From positions 248,001 through 312,000 of the forward strand of contig NZ_WEZG01000003.1 of assembly GCF_009176975.1 (NCBI RefSeq): a stretch of 64,000 bases of DNA, read 5' to 3'. Below the pieces are notes generated by a model. The model did not search any database and was not told the origin of the DNA. It saw only the letters and a program-made list of their open reading frames with translations. The stretch is from Aureimonas psammosilenae (GTDB taxonomy: Bacteria; Pseudomonadota; Alphaproteobacteria; Rhizobiales; Rhizobiaceae). The position numbers were made by a program, and so were the translations under genes. Of this stretch, positions 31,397-39,024 are shown in pieces (position 1 is the stretch's first letter; every line of letters starts with the position of its first letter).

Positions 31397-31993
31397 ATGC
31401 CCCGCAACCCGAAGACGCTCTTCGGTCTCGCCCTTCTCACCGCCCTTGTCGGCGGCGTTTGCGGCTATGTCGGCGAAGCCTACGCCATCGACCGCCTCCC
31501 CGCTTCCACCGGCGCCTATGGCGGCACCGGCGCGGGCTACGGCGCCGAGCGCCCTTATTACGGCGCGGAGAACATCCGCGTCCCACGCTACAATTCCTTC
31601 GTCACCCTGCGCGACTCCATCGCCCCGCTGCAGCGCGCCGGCTCCCTCGCCGGCGTTTATCCGAGCTTCGGCGGATCGAGCGTCATCTATCTCGGCACCC
31701 CGTCCCTCGACGGCGGCGGGCCCCGCGTCATCGACGTCGAAACCGACCGCCTCGACCGCAAGCCGGTGGAGGACGACGTTTCGGTCAGCTATGTGGGAAC
31801 GGCGAAGATCATCCGCATCGCCGCGGAGGCCAAGCCGCACGATGGGCCGAGCAAAGCCACGCGCCGCGCTCCGCTGGAGCCCTGGTCGGAAGGCTGGGAG
31901 CGCTACTGCACCCGCACGCATGCCGACTTCGACCCGGCGCGCGGCACCTTCACCGATGAGAACGGCGCTCGCCGCTTCTGCACGGGCGAATAA
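31397..31993 (+). CDS. exported protein with BA14K-like C-terminus
   Basis: A 198-residue protein with an N-terminal hydrophobic signal (LFGLALLTALVGGVCGYVGEAYA), a Gly/Tyr-rich stretch and a C-terminal motif WERYCTRTHADFDPARGTFTDENGARRFC. The last resembles the BA14K family end (YC..R...FDP.TGT......R..C), a Brucella immunoreactive protein family with lectin-like claims. Two other long forward frames overlap it but are Arg/Pro-rich shadows. The ribosome site GGAGAG precedes the ATG. Confidence 0.75.
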   Translation: MPRNPKTLFGLALLTALVGGVCGYVGEAYAIDRLPASTGAYGGTGAGYGAERPYYGAENIRVPRYNSFVTLRDSIAPLQRAGSLAGVYPSFGGSSVIYLGTPSLDGGGPRVIDVETDRLDRKPVEDDVSVSYVGTAKIIRIAAEAKPHDGPSKATRRAPLEPWSEGWERYCTRTHADFDPARGTFTDENGARRFCTGE

Positions 31994-32030
31994 AAAGGGT
32001 TGTCGGTCGAGGCGCCGATCCCCGACCGAC
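31991..32030 (-). terminator. terminator of the ilvE-MBL operon
   Basis: GTCGGTCG (32002-32009) pairs perfectly with CGACCGAC (32023-32030). Read on the reverse strand, the stem is followed by AACCCTTTTTATT. It lies 10 bases past the metallo-hydrolase stop. Confidence 0.5.
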
Positions 32031-32040
32031 TCGGCCCATG

Positions 32041-32709
32041 CTATCGAAGAAACGGGTTGGAAAGTCGTTCCCGCCCGACCGTGCTTCCCGGTCCATGCCC
32101 GCAGATAAAAGAAACGTCGTCGCCGAGGGGCAGCACTTTTTCCTTGATCGAACGGATCAGGGTCGCGTGGTCCCCACCCCACAGATCGGTCCTCCCGATC
32201 GAGCCGGCGAACAAGACATCGCCGGCGTGGAGGAAGCGCAGCGAGCGCTCGAAGAACACCACATGCCCCGGCGAGTGCCCGGGACAATGCAGGACCTCGA
32301 ACCGCAGATCGCCGAGCGCAAGCGTCTCACCCTCCGCGAGAAAGCGATCGGGGTAGGCGTTTCGGAGGGCACCGCCCACGCCGAACATCTGCGCCTGCTT
32401 TTCGATATTCTCCAACAACGGACGGTCGGCTTCATGCGGCCCAACGATCTCGACGCCGAGCTTTTCCTTCAGCGCCATCGCGCCGCCCGCATGGTCGATA
32501 TGGCCGTGCGTCAGCCAGATCGCTTCGACGGTCACGCCAAGACGTTCGACCGCGGCGAGGATCAGTTCGACGTCCCCGCCGGGATCGACAACCACCGCAG
32601 CCTTCGTGCCGGGATCGAACAGGATCGCGCAGTTCTGCTGGAATTGCGTGACCGGAACGATCTCGATACCGAAACCGTCCGACCCGCTGTTTGAAAGGGC
32701 GTCCGTCAC
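32041..32709 (-). CDS. MBL-fold metallo-hydrolase, glyoxalase II-like
   Basis: A 222-residue metallo-beta-lactamase-fold hydrolase. Metal ligands are visible in THGHIDHAGG, the His in HCPGHSPGHVVF, Asp in HAGDVLFAGSIGR and a final GHGPGSTVGRE, the pattern of the YcbL/glyoxalase II-like group. The start is a GTG at 32709 that overlaps the ilvE stop (GTGA), so translation is coupled. Substrate is probably a thioester such as S-lactoylglutathione, but this is inference. Confidence 0.87.
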   Translation of the reverse strand: MTDALSNSGSDGFGIEIVPVTQFQQNCAILFDPGTKAAVVVDPGGDVELILAAVERLGVTVEAIWLTHGHIDHAGGAMALKEKLGVEIVGPHEADRPLLENIEKQAQMFGVGGALRNAYPDRFLAEGETLALGDLRFEVLHCPGHSPGHVVFFERSLRFLHAGDVLFAGSIGRTDLWGGDHATLIRSIKEKVLPLGDDVSFICGHGPGSTVGRERLSNPFLR

Positions 32710-33596
32710 TCGGCCGCGATCCGCTTCGGCGTCACTTCGCTCATGTAATCGGCGACGAGCTGCCGGCTGATTTCGCCGGGCGAGAAGCGGTAGGGGCCGA
32801 TCTCGGAAACCGGCGTCACCTCGGCGGCCGTGCCGCAAAGGAAGCACTCGGTGAAGCCTTCCAGTTCCTCCGGCATGATGGTGCGGACATTCAACTCGAT
32901 CCCGCGCCGCTGCGCCAGATCGATCACGGTGCGGCGCGTGATGCCGTCGAGGAAGCAATCGGGCGTCGGCGTGTGGAGCGCGCCGTCCTTCACGAAGAAG
33001 ACGTTAGCGCCGGTGGCTTCCGCCACATGGCCGCGCCAGTCGAGCATCAGGGCGTCCGCATAGCCCTTCGCCTCGGCGGCGTGTTTGGAAATGGTGCAGA
33101 TCATGTAAAGGCCGCTCGCCTTGGAACGGGACGGCGCGGTGCGCGGATCGGGACGGCGATATTCGGCCATGTCGAGCCGAATGCCCTTCATCCGCTCTTC
33201 CGGGTTGAAGTAGCTCGGCCATTGCCAGATGGCGATCGCGACATTGATGCGGTTCTTCTGCGCGGAAACGCCCATGGACTCGCTGCCACGCCACGCGATC
33301 GGCCGGACATAGGCGTCCGAAAAGCCCTGCCGACGGAGGAGTTCATTGCAGGCGCTGTCGATCTCGTCGAGGGAATACGGGATCGTGAAACCGAGGATGC
33401 GGCCGGATTCGACCAGCCGCTCCGTATGCTCGCGCAGCTTGAAGATTTCGCCGCCATAAGCGCGCTCACCCTCGAAGACGGCGCTCGCATAGTGCAGACC
33501 ATGGCTCAACACATGAATCTTCGCATCGCCCCAGGCGACGAACTCATCGTTGAACCAGATTTCGCCGTTCAACTGATCGAATGGAATTGCGCTCAT
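32706..33596 (-). CDS. ilvE: branched-chain amino acid aminotransferase
   Basis: PLP enzyme of fold type IV that performs the last step of leucine, isoleucine and valine synthesis. The 296 residues include the N-terminal IWFNDEFVAWGDAKIHVLSHGLHYASAVFEGERAY, the conserved arginine in AYVRPIAWRG, the PLP lysine in RSKASGLYMICTISK, VAEATGANVFFV and the phosphate-binding LDGITRRTVIDLA. The start MSAIPFDQLNGE at 33594-33596 fits the family. It is coupled to an MBL hydrolase and divergent from the PetP-like regulator. Confidence 0.93.
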   Translation of the reverse strand: MSAIPFDQLNGEIWFNDEFVAWGDAKIHVLSHGLHYASAVFEGERAYGGEIFKLREHTERLVESGRILGFTIPYSLDEIDSACNELLRRQGFSDAYVRPIAWRGSESMGVSAQKNRINVAIAIWQWPSYFNPEERMKGIRLDMAEYRRPDPRTAPSRSKASGLYMICTISKHAAEAKGYADALMLDWRGHVAEATGANVFFVKDGALHTPTPDCFLDGITRRTVIDLAQRRGIELNVRTIMPEELEGFTECFLCGTAAEVTPVSEIGPYRFSPGEISRQLVADYMSEVTPKRIAAE

Positions 33597-33822
33597 GACG
33601 GTCCAGTGCCCTTCTCGGGCATCTCCTCGTTGTCCGTATGTTTCCGCTTGTCGGATATTTCCGAAGCTTCGGACGATCTCTCGTCCTTCCGTGCACAAGA
33701 CGCCCGCATTTTGACGAACGAATCAAGGAGAAAGGGAGAGGTGGATATTTGCCGAACCGAAAAGCGATGGAGCGTCCCTGTTCCAAGGGACGACGAGAGG
33801 TGTAACAATGGCTCTCAGATAC

Positions 33823-33837
33823 GTCAATATTACTGAC
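33823..33837. promoter_or_regulatory. palindromic operator candidate of the MarR gene
   Basis: GTCAATATTACTGAC is an inverted repeat (GTCA / TGAC with an AATATT-like centre) lying eight bases before the MarR-family ATG. MarR proteins commonly bind such AT-rich palindromes over their own promoters. It is in the spacer divergent from ilvE. Confidence 0.4.
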
Positions 33838-33845
33838 CTATTTTG

Positions 33846-34400
33846 ATGGACGCAGACATTTCCCGCTCCTCCTCCGAACAGGCCGCCTCGCCTCCCGTGG
33901 TTCGCAAGCCCCTGCCCACGACGGGCGACGTGGACTTTCGCATCATCGAACTTTTCTTCTTCGCTTACCGGGAGTTCACCGGCGACGCCGACATGGTGCT
34001 CGAACGGTACGGGTTCGGGCGCGCGCATCATCGCGTGCTGCACTTCGTCAACCGCGCGCCGGGCATGACGGTGGCCGACATCCTCGATCTTCTCCAGATC
34101 ACCAAACAGTCCTTGTCGCGCGTGCTGCGCCAGCTTCTTGACGGCGGCTTCATCGAGCAGGAACAAGGATGCGAGGATCGACGCCAGCGCCATCTCTACC
34201 CGACGACGCGCGGACGGGAACTGACCCTGGAACTGTCTCGCGCGCAGGCCCATCGAATCGAAGCTGCGCTCGAAGCGACCGATGCTGGCGAACGGCGTTC
34301 GATCACGCATTTCCTTCTGGAAATGGCAGGCGACCGTGAAGCCACCATCGCCTGGTTCGACCGCCAGGGCATCGGATCGGCGAAGGAGGAAACGGGATGA
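33846..34400 (+). CDS. petP: MarR-family regulator, PetP-like
   Basis: A 184-residue MarR-family winged-helix regulator. DNA-binding part: RAPGMTVADILDLLQITKQSLSRVLRQLLDGGFIEQEQGCEDRRQRHLYPT. It overlaps by four bases an OmpR-family regulator. In Rhodobacter capsulatus a MarR protein (PetP) and an OmpR-type regulator (PetR) form such a pair and are linked to cytochrome bc1 genes; the same naming is used for rhizobial homologues. Here petABC is 15 kb away. Name is by context and family, function not proven. Confidence 0.8.
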   Translation: MDADISRSSSEQAASPPVVRKPLPTTGDVDFRIIELFFFAYREFTGDADMVLERYGFGRAHHRVLHFVNRAPGMTVADILDLLQITKQSLSRVLRQLLDGGFIEQEQGCEDRRQRHLYPTTRGRELTLELSRAQAHRIEAALEATDAGERRSITHFLLEMAGDREATIAWFDRQGIGSAKEETG

Positions 34401-35125
34401 GTTCGACGCAGGGCACCCCCCAAGCCGTAAGCGGCCAAGCGCCGGAAGACGACGCGCCGCATATCATGGTCGTGGACGACGACCGCCGCATTCGCGGCCT
34501 CCTGTCGCGCTTTCTGTCCGAGCGCGGCTTCCGCGTTTCGATGGCGGCAGATGCGGCCGAAGCGCGGGTGATCCTGTCCGGCCTCGATTTCGACCTTCTC
34601 GTGGTCGACGTGATGATGCCGGGCGAAAGCGGGCTCGATCTGGTGCGCAGTTTCTCGGCGGAGCGCGATACGCCGATCCTGATGCTCACCGCGCGCTCTG
34701 AAACCGAAAGCCGGATCGAGGGTCTGGAAGCGGGCGCCGACGATTATCTGGCCAAGCCCTTCGACCCGCGCGAACTCGTTCTTCGCATCAACAACATCCT
34801 GAAGCGCGGCGCCCCTGCCCCGGTTCTGAAGGTGGACAATGTCCGGTTCGGCCCCTTCACCTTCTCGCTGGCCCGCCGCGAGTTGAAGCGCGGCGCCGAG
34901 ATCATCCGCCTCACCGAGCGTGAACAGGAGATCATGTCGCAATTTGCCGGCAAGGCCGGGGAAACCATCCAGCGCCAGGACCTTCTGGGCGACGAAACGG
35001 AAGTCGGCGAGCGGACGGTGGACGTCCAGATCAACCGTCTGCGGCGCAAGATCGAGAGCGATCCGGCCAACCCGCTCTGGCTGCAAACGGTGCGCGGCAT
35101 CGGCTACCGCCTGAACGTGGATTGA
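34397..35125 (+). CDS. petR: OmpR-family response regulator, PetR-like
   Basis: A 242-residue response regulator. The receiver domain has the acidic pair VVDDD, the phosphoacceptor Asp in LLVVDVMMPGESG, Thr/Ala in MLTARSE and the conserved Lys in DDYLAKPFDPREL. The C-terminal OmpR winged helix includes LTEREQEIM, ERTVDVQINRLRRKIE and TVRGIGYRLN. It overlaps the MarR gene (ATGA) and is four bases from the histidine kinase, so the three genes form an operon. Confidence 0.9.
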   Translation: MSSTQGTPQAVSGQAPEDDAPHIMVVDDDRRIRGLLSRFLSERGFRVSMAADAAEARVILSGLDFDLLVVDVMMPGESGLDLVRSFSAERDTPILMLTARSETESRIEGLEAGADDYLAKPFDPRELVLRINNILKRGAPAPVLKVDNVRFGPFTFSLARRELKRGAEIIRLTEREQEIMSQFAGKAGETIQRQDLLGDETEVGERTVDVQINRLRRKIESDPANPLWLQTVRGIGYRLNVD

Positions 35126-35129
35126 GGCG

Positions 35130-36554
35130 ATGTCGCTGATCGAGCGCCTGACTGGAAACAGGCTGCACAGCCTGCGCGACACGCTGCCGGGCGCTTCCGC
35201 CGCCGCCGAACCGTTACGCCGCCCGCTGCGCCGCCTGCCCCGCTGGTTCGGGCGGCAGATGCCGAAAGGCCTTTATGCCCGATCGCTCATCATCATCATC
35301 GCGCCGATGGTGCTGATGCAATCGGTGGTCGTGTATCTCTTCATGGAGAGGCACTGGCAGCTCGTCACGCAGCGTTTGTCGACGGCCGTCGTTCAGGACA
35401 TCGCGGCGACGATCGACCTCATCGAGGCCTTCCCGCAGCCCGAGAACTTCGCGCTTATCCAGAGGATCGCGAACGACCGGCTGGAACTCAGCGTCAAGAT
35501 CCTGCCGCCCACGCCCCTGCCCGCGCCGCGCCGCAGCGACATCTTCAACATTCTCGACGGCATTCTCAGCGACGAAATCCGCGACCAGATCGGGCGCCCG
35601 TTCTGGATCGACACCGCCAGCGAATCCAAGGTGGTGGAAGTGCGTATCCAGCTTCCCGACCGCGTGCTTCAGGTCTTCGCCCGGCGCAATTCCGCCTATG
35701 CGTCGAACACCCATATCTTCATCGTCTGGATGGTAGCGTCCTCGCTCGTCCTGCTCCTGATCGCGATCCTGTTTCTGCGCAACCAGATCCGCCCGATCCA
35801 GGCGCTCGCCGCCGCCGCCGACAGTTTCGGGCGCGGCCAAGCGGCGCCTACCGATTTCAGACCTTCCGGTGCTTCGGAAGTCCGCCGCGCTTCGCTGGCC
35901 TTCATCCAGATGCGCGACCGGATCGAACGCCAGATCGAGCAGCGGACGCAGATGCTGAACGGCGTCAGCCACGATCTGCGCACCATCCTCACCCGCTTTC
36001 GCCTCCAGCTCGAATTCATGGAAGACAGCGAGGACAAGCGCGAATTGCAACGCGACGTCGAGGAAATGCAGCGGATGCTGGAAGGCTATCTGGCCTTCGC
36101 GCGCGACGAACAGGGCGAGGATGTCGGCGAACTCGATCTGGAGCACATGCTCGCCCGCCTCGAAGCCGATGCCGAGCGCAAGGGCAAGTCGCTGACATCC
36201 GAAGTCGAGATCGACCCGCTCATCGCCGTGCGCCCCGACAGCTTCACCCGGCTCGTGACGAACCTCGTGTCCAATGCCCTGCGCCACGGCCAGCACGTCG
36301 CGGTGCTGGCCCGTCGCGAAGGGCGCTGGCTGACGATCACCGTGGAAGACGACGGGCCCGGCATTCCCGCCGACAAGCGCGAGGAGGTCTTCAAGCCTTT
36401 CGTGCGGCTCGACACGGCCCGCAACATCGATGCGGGCGGAACCGGCCTCGGTCTTTCCATCGCGCGGGACGTCGCCCGCAGCCATGGCGGCGACATCCTT
36501 CTTTCCGACAGCGCGATGGGTGGCTTGCGGGCTCTCGTTCGGATTCCCGCTTAG
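35130..36554 (+). CDS. EnvZ-like sensor histidine kinase
   Basis: A 474-residue inner-membrane sensor kinase. A short cytoplasmic N-terminus, TM1 (LIIIIAPMVLMQSVVVYLF), a ~130-residue periplasmic domain, TM2 (FIVWMVASSLVLLLIAILFL), a HAMP linker with the RPI motif, the H-box NGVSHDLRTILTRFRL, N-box LVSNALRHG and G-boxes DDGPGIP and GGTGLGLSIARD. This is the EnvZ-type layout, and it should phosphorylate the PetR-like regulator encoded just upstream. The stop codon lies inside the edge of a short palindromic element. Confidence 0.92.
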   Translation: MSLIERLTGNRLHSLRDTLPGASAAAEPLRRPLRRLPRWFGRQMPKGLYARSLIIIIAPMVLMQSVVVYLFMERHWQLVTQRLSTAVVQDIAATIDLIEAFPQPENFALIQRIANDRLELSVKILPPTPLPAPRRSDIFNILDGILSDEIRDQIGRPFWIDTASESKVVEVRIQLPDRVLQVFARRNSAYASNTHIFIVWMVASSLVLLLIAILFLRNQIRPIQALAAAADSFGRGQAAPTDFRPSGASEVRRASLAFIQMRDRIERQIEQRTQMLNGVSHDLRTILTRFRLQLEFMEDSEDKRELQRDVEEMQRMLEGYLAFARDEQGEDVGELDLEHMLARLEADAERKGKSLTSEVEIDPLIAVRPDSFTRLVTNLVSNALRHGQHVAVLARREGRWLTITVEDDGPGIPADKREEVFKPFVRLDTARNIDAGGTGLGLSIARDVARSHGGDILLSDSAMGGLRALVRIPA

Positions 36555-36612
36555 AGGCTGTCTGAAAAGTCCCCGGCGGAGGGGCGACGAGGAATTTTCA
36601 GACAGCCTCTTA
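36551..36612. mobile_element. 56-bp MITE-like palindrome with flanking TTA
   Basis: GAGGCTGTCTGAAAA (36554-36568) and its exact complement TTTTCAGACAGCCTC (36595-36609) bound a 26-base GC-rich centre, and TTA is directly repeated on both sides (36551-36553, 36610-36612). The ends resemble IS5-family (IS1031-like) termini, which duplicate TNA. The stop codon of the kinase (TAG) and that of csaA (TAA) both fall on its edges, and the hairpin would also end both convergent transcripts. A plain bidirectional terminator is the alternative. Confidence 0.55.
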
Positions 36613-36966
36613 GAACAGGCGTCCGCCGTTCGGTACCTTGATGCTGGGCGCGAGCAGCACGACTTCGCCGGCCTCGTCCGGCACCCCGAGCGTCAGGACT
36701 TCGGAGCGCATCGGGCCGATCTGGCGCGGCGGGAAGTTCACCACCGCGATCACCTGCCGACCGACCAGTTCTTCGGGCCTGTAATGCACGGTGATCTGCG
36801 CCGAGGACTTTTTCACGCCGATCGCCTCGCCGAAGTCGATCTGGAGCTTGAAGGCAGGTTTGCGCGCCTGCGGAAAGGGCTCTGCGGCGATGATCGTGCC
36901 GACGCGGATATCGACCTTCAGGAAGTCGTCATAGGCGATCTGGCCGGTTGGGGCATCTTCGCTCAC
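36610..36966 (-). CDS. csaA: tRNA-binding domain protein, CsaA-like
   Basis: A 118-residue OB-fold tRNA-binding protein of the CsaA/Trbp111 type. In Bacillus CsaA acts as an export-related chaperone; the fold also binds tRNA. Motifs: FLKVDIRVGTIIAAEPFPQARKPAFKLQIDFG, SSAQITVHY, GRQVIAVVNFPPRQIG and SEVLTLGV. It overlaps proC by four bases on the same strand, so they are probably co-transcribed. Confidence 0.88.
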   Translation of the reverse strand: MSEDAPTGQIAYDDFLKVDIRVGTIIAAEPFPQARKPAFKLQIDFGEAIGVKKSSAQITVHYRPEELVGRQVIAVVNFPPRQIGPMRSEVLTLGVPDEAGEVVLLAPSIKVPNGGRLF

Positions 36967-37793
36967 GTCTTGTCTCCGGCAAGCTCGGCAGCGCGGCGGG
37001 CGGCGGCGGCCACGGCGTCGCGCATCAGTGGGCCTAAGCCGTTCGCGGCCATCAGAACGTCGAGCGCGGCCTGCGTCGTGCCGTTCGGCGAGGTTACGTT
37101 GCGCCGAAGGGTCGAAGGTTCGTCCTCAGACCGGATCATCAATTCGCCCGCGCCCGCCACCGTATGGCGCGCCAGCGTCAGGGCGAGATCGCGCGACAGA
37201 CCGACGGCCTCACCGGCGGACGCCAGCGTCTCGGCCAGGAGGAAGACATAGGCCGGCCCGCTGCCGGACACGGCCGTCACGGCATCGATATCCGCTTCGC
37301 GCTCGACCCAGAGCACCGAGCCGCAGGCGATCAGAAGAGCTTCCGCGTCGCGCCGCGAACGCGCAGAAACGCGCGCATCGCCGAAGCATCCGGTGATGCC
37401 GCGCCCGATCAGGGCGGGTGTGTTCGGCATGGCGCGCACCACGGGCACGTCTCCGAGAAGGGAGGCGATCGTCGCCGTCGTGGTGCCGGCTGCAACGGAG
37501 ATCACCAGCGTGTCGGGGCGTAAAACCGAGCGCAAAGCCGGCAACGCTTCGCCCATCATTTGCGGTTTCACCGCGAGAACCACGATATCGAATGTCCCGC
37601 TCGGCACGGCGGCGGAATAAACCAGACTGCCGTCGGCGAAGAAGGGCTCCAGCGCTTCGGAACGGCGCGGATCGACGACGTGAATCGAGCTTGGCCGAGC
37701 GCCCGCTCCGACCCAGCCGCGCGCCATGGCGCCGCCCATATTGCCGGCGCCGACCAGCAGCACCCGGCCGATATCGCGCAGAGAATCGCTCAT
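36963..37793 (-). CDS. proC: pyrroline-5-carboxylate reductase
   Basis: Reduces pyrroline-5-carboxylate to proline with NAD(P)H, the final step of proline synthesis. The 276-residue protein has the Rossmann motif VLLVGAGNMGGAMARGW, VVLAVKPQMM, VRAMPNTPALIGRG, the dimerisation/substrate segment AVSGSGPAYVFLLAE and the C-terminal TSPNGTTQAALDVL. The ATG at 37793 overlaps the stop of the ybjN-like gene, indicating coupling. Confidence 0.93.
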   Translation of the reverse strand: MSDSLRDIGRVLLVGAGNMGGAMARGWVGAGARPSSIHVVDPRRSEALEPFFADGSLVYSAAVPSGTFDIVVLAVKPQMMGEALPALRSVLRPDTLVISVAAGTTTATIASLLGDVPVVRAMPNTPALIGRGITGCFGDARVSARSRRDAEALLIACGSVLWVEREADIDAVTAVSGSGPAYVFLLAETLASAGEAVGLSRDLALTLARHTVAGAGELMIRSEDEPSTLRRNVTSPNGTTQAALDVLMAANGLGPLMRDAVAAAARRAAELAGDKT

Positions 37794-38278
37794 GCGTTGC
37801 CAACGGTCTCGAACAGCGACCAAGCCAGCGCCTCGCCGGCGGTCTTACCGCCCTGAACCACGAAGTGGAACGCCTGGTAGAAGCGCTCGCAATTCTCCAG
37901 CGCCACGCCGAGCAGCCGTTCGGCCTGATGGCTCGTCGCCTCCGCACCGCCGGACAGAAGCAGCGAATGGCGGAACATCACCGCGTTCTCCTTCGGCCAA
38001 AGATCGAAATGGCCGACGAGAAGCTGTTCGTTGATCTTGGCGAGAAGCCGCAGCACCTCGACCTCGCGGTTCTCCGGCACGTCGAAATCGAAGGCGCAGC
38101 CGAGATGCAGCGCCTCGCACTCTTCCAACCAGGAGAAAGAAACCGAATATTCCGTGCAGCGTCCGATGACGGCGACCGCGATCTCGTCGTCGCAGAAGCG
38201 TTCGAACTCCCATTCATGCGAGGACGCGACGAGCTCGATCACATCGACCGGATTCTCGCGCCGCTCCTGGATTTCCAT
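37790..38278 (-). CDS. YbjN domain-containing protein
   Basis: A 162-residue YbjN-family (PF10722) protein, part of a fold related to type III secretion chaperones. Seen are ENPVDVIELVASSHEWEFERFCDDEIAV, FDVPENREVEVLRLLAKINEQLLVGHFDLWPKENAVMFRHSLLL and the C-terminal helix FYQAFHFVVQGGKTAGEAL. E. coli YbjN overproduction affects motility and stress traits, but the molecular role is unknown. The upstream spacer is unusual (see findings). The ATG at 38276-38278 is used; a TTG 18 bases earlier is possible. Confidence 0.85.
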   Translation of the reverse strand: MEIQERRENPVDVIELVASSHEWEFERFCDDEIAVAVIGRCTEYSVSFSWLEECEALHLGCAFDFDVPENREVEVLRLLAKINEQLLVGHFDLWPKENAVMFRHSLLLSGGAEATSHQAERLLGVALENCERFYQAFHFVVQGGKTAGEALAWSLFETVGNA

Positions 38279-38403
38279 GTTCTCGATCGTCCGCAAGGCG
38301 GTCCGCCCTCTCGCTTGGCTTTTCGCGGATGGTCGATGGGACGGCGGCGGCAGGATCGGCGCGGCTCAAGGCCGGCGCAATCTCCGCCTGCCAGGCCGGC
38401 AGC

Positions 38404-38607
38404 GAATCACCCTTATGAATCAGTCTACAGAACCGGATTCTTCGACTTAAGGGGCGATCCGAATTATTAAGGACTTTCTGCTAGTCTCGCCTGAATCGAT
38501 CCACGAGCGGATTCCATTAAACGACTCTCGCTTCGCGTTTTTCGCGAAGATGACGGGCGTCGAAAACGCCCGCTGAAATCTGTTGGCAACCTGTGGATAA
38601 CCGATTC
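38404..38607. promoter_or_regulatory. GANTC cluster and DnaA box upstream of the ybjN-like gene
   Basis: Seven GANTC sites (38404, 38417, 38436, 38493, 38510, 38523, 38603) fall in 204 bases, where under one is expected by chance. A perfect DnaA box (TGTGGATAA, complement of TTATCCACA) lies at 38592-38600. GANTC is the CcrM methylation site of alphaproteobacteria. The spacer 38279-38614 contains no gene; it also has hairpins CTTCGCG/CGCGAAG and GGGCGT/ACGCCC. Confidence 0.5.
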
Positions 38608-38614
38608 GCGGGCC

Positions 38615-38941
38615 TTACGGGCCGGGTGAAACCGGCGGTTCGTCACCTGCGAAGGGGGTCTCGCCGTGGTTGGAATGCGCGGCCGACGCGGTTCCGGCCT
38701 TGGCCTCGAGATCGGCCACGCGGCGCTTCAACGCCTCGTTTTCCATGCGCGCCTTCGCGGCCATTTCACGGACGGCCTCGAACTCCTCGCGCTGAACCAG
38801 ATCCATCTGGCCGACGAGGCGCTCGCCCTGGCTGCGGAAGAAGCCTTCCATCTCGCGGCGCACGCCCTGCGCGGCGCCTGCGGCATCCGTCATCATGCGG
38901 GCGAACTCGTCGAGCACGCGGTTCGGGCTTCGAGCGTTCAT
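38615..38941 (-). CDS. ubiK: UbiK-family accessory factor (DUF526/YqiC)
   Basis: A 108-residue UbiK-like protein. Members bind lipids and help the aerobic ubiquinone-synthesis complex with UbiJ. The N-terminal helix LDEFARMMTDAAGAAQGVRREMEGFFRSQGERLVGQMDLVQREEFEAVREMA and the coiled coil ARMENEALKRRVADLEAKAG are diagnostic. It is divergent from lgt, as in many Rhizobiales. Confidence 0.87.
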   Translation of the reverse strand: MNARSPNRVLDEFARMMTDAAGAAQGVRREMEGFFRSQGERLVGQMDLVQREEFEAVREMAAKARMENEALKRRVADLEAKAGTASAAHSNHGETPFAGDEPPVSPGP

Positions 38942-39024
38942 GGCAGCGGCTCCGGTTCGTGATATGTCGCACCTGACTTAGGCATGCGGGCTTCGGCTGG
39001 CAATGCCGCCGCGCAGGACCCGCC

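Noticed and set aside
31239-32108. Two extra long forward frames over the BA14K-like gene
   Set aside because: They are Ala/Pro/Arg-rich shadows; only the third frame has a signal peptide, ribosome site and family motif.
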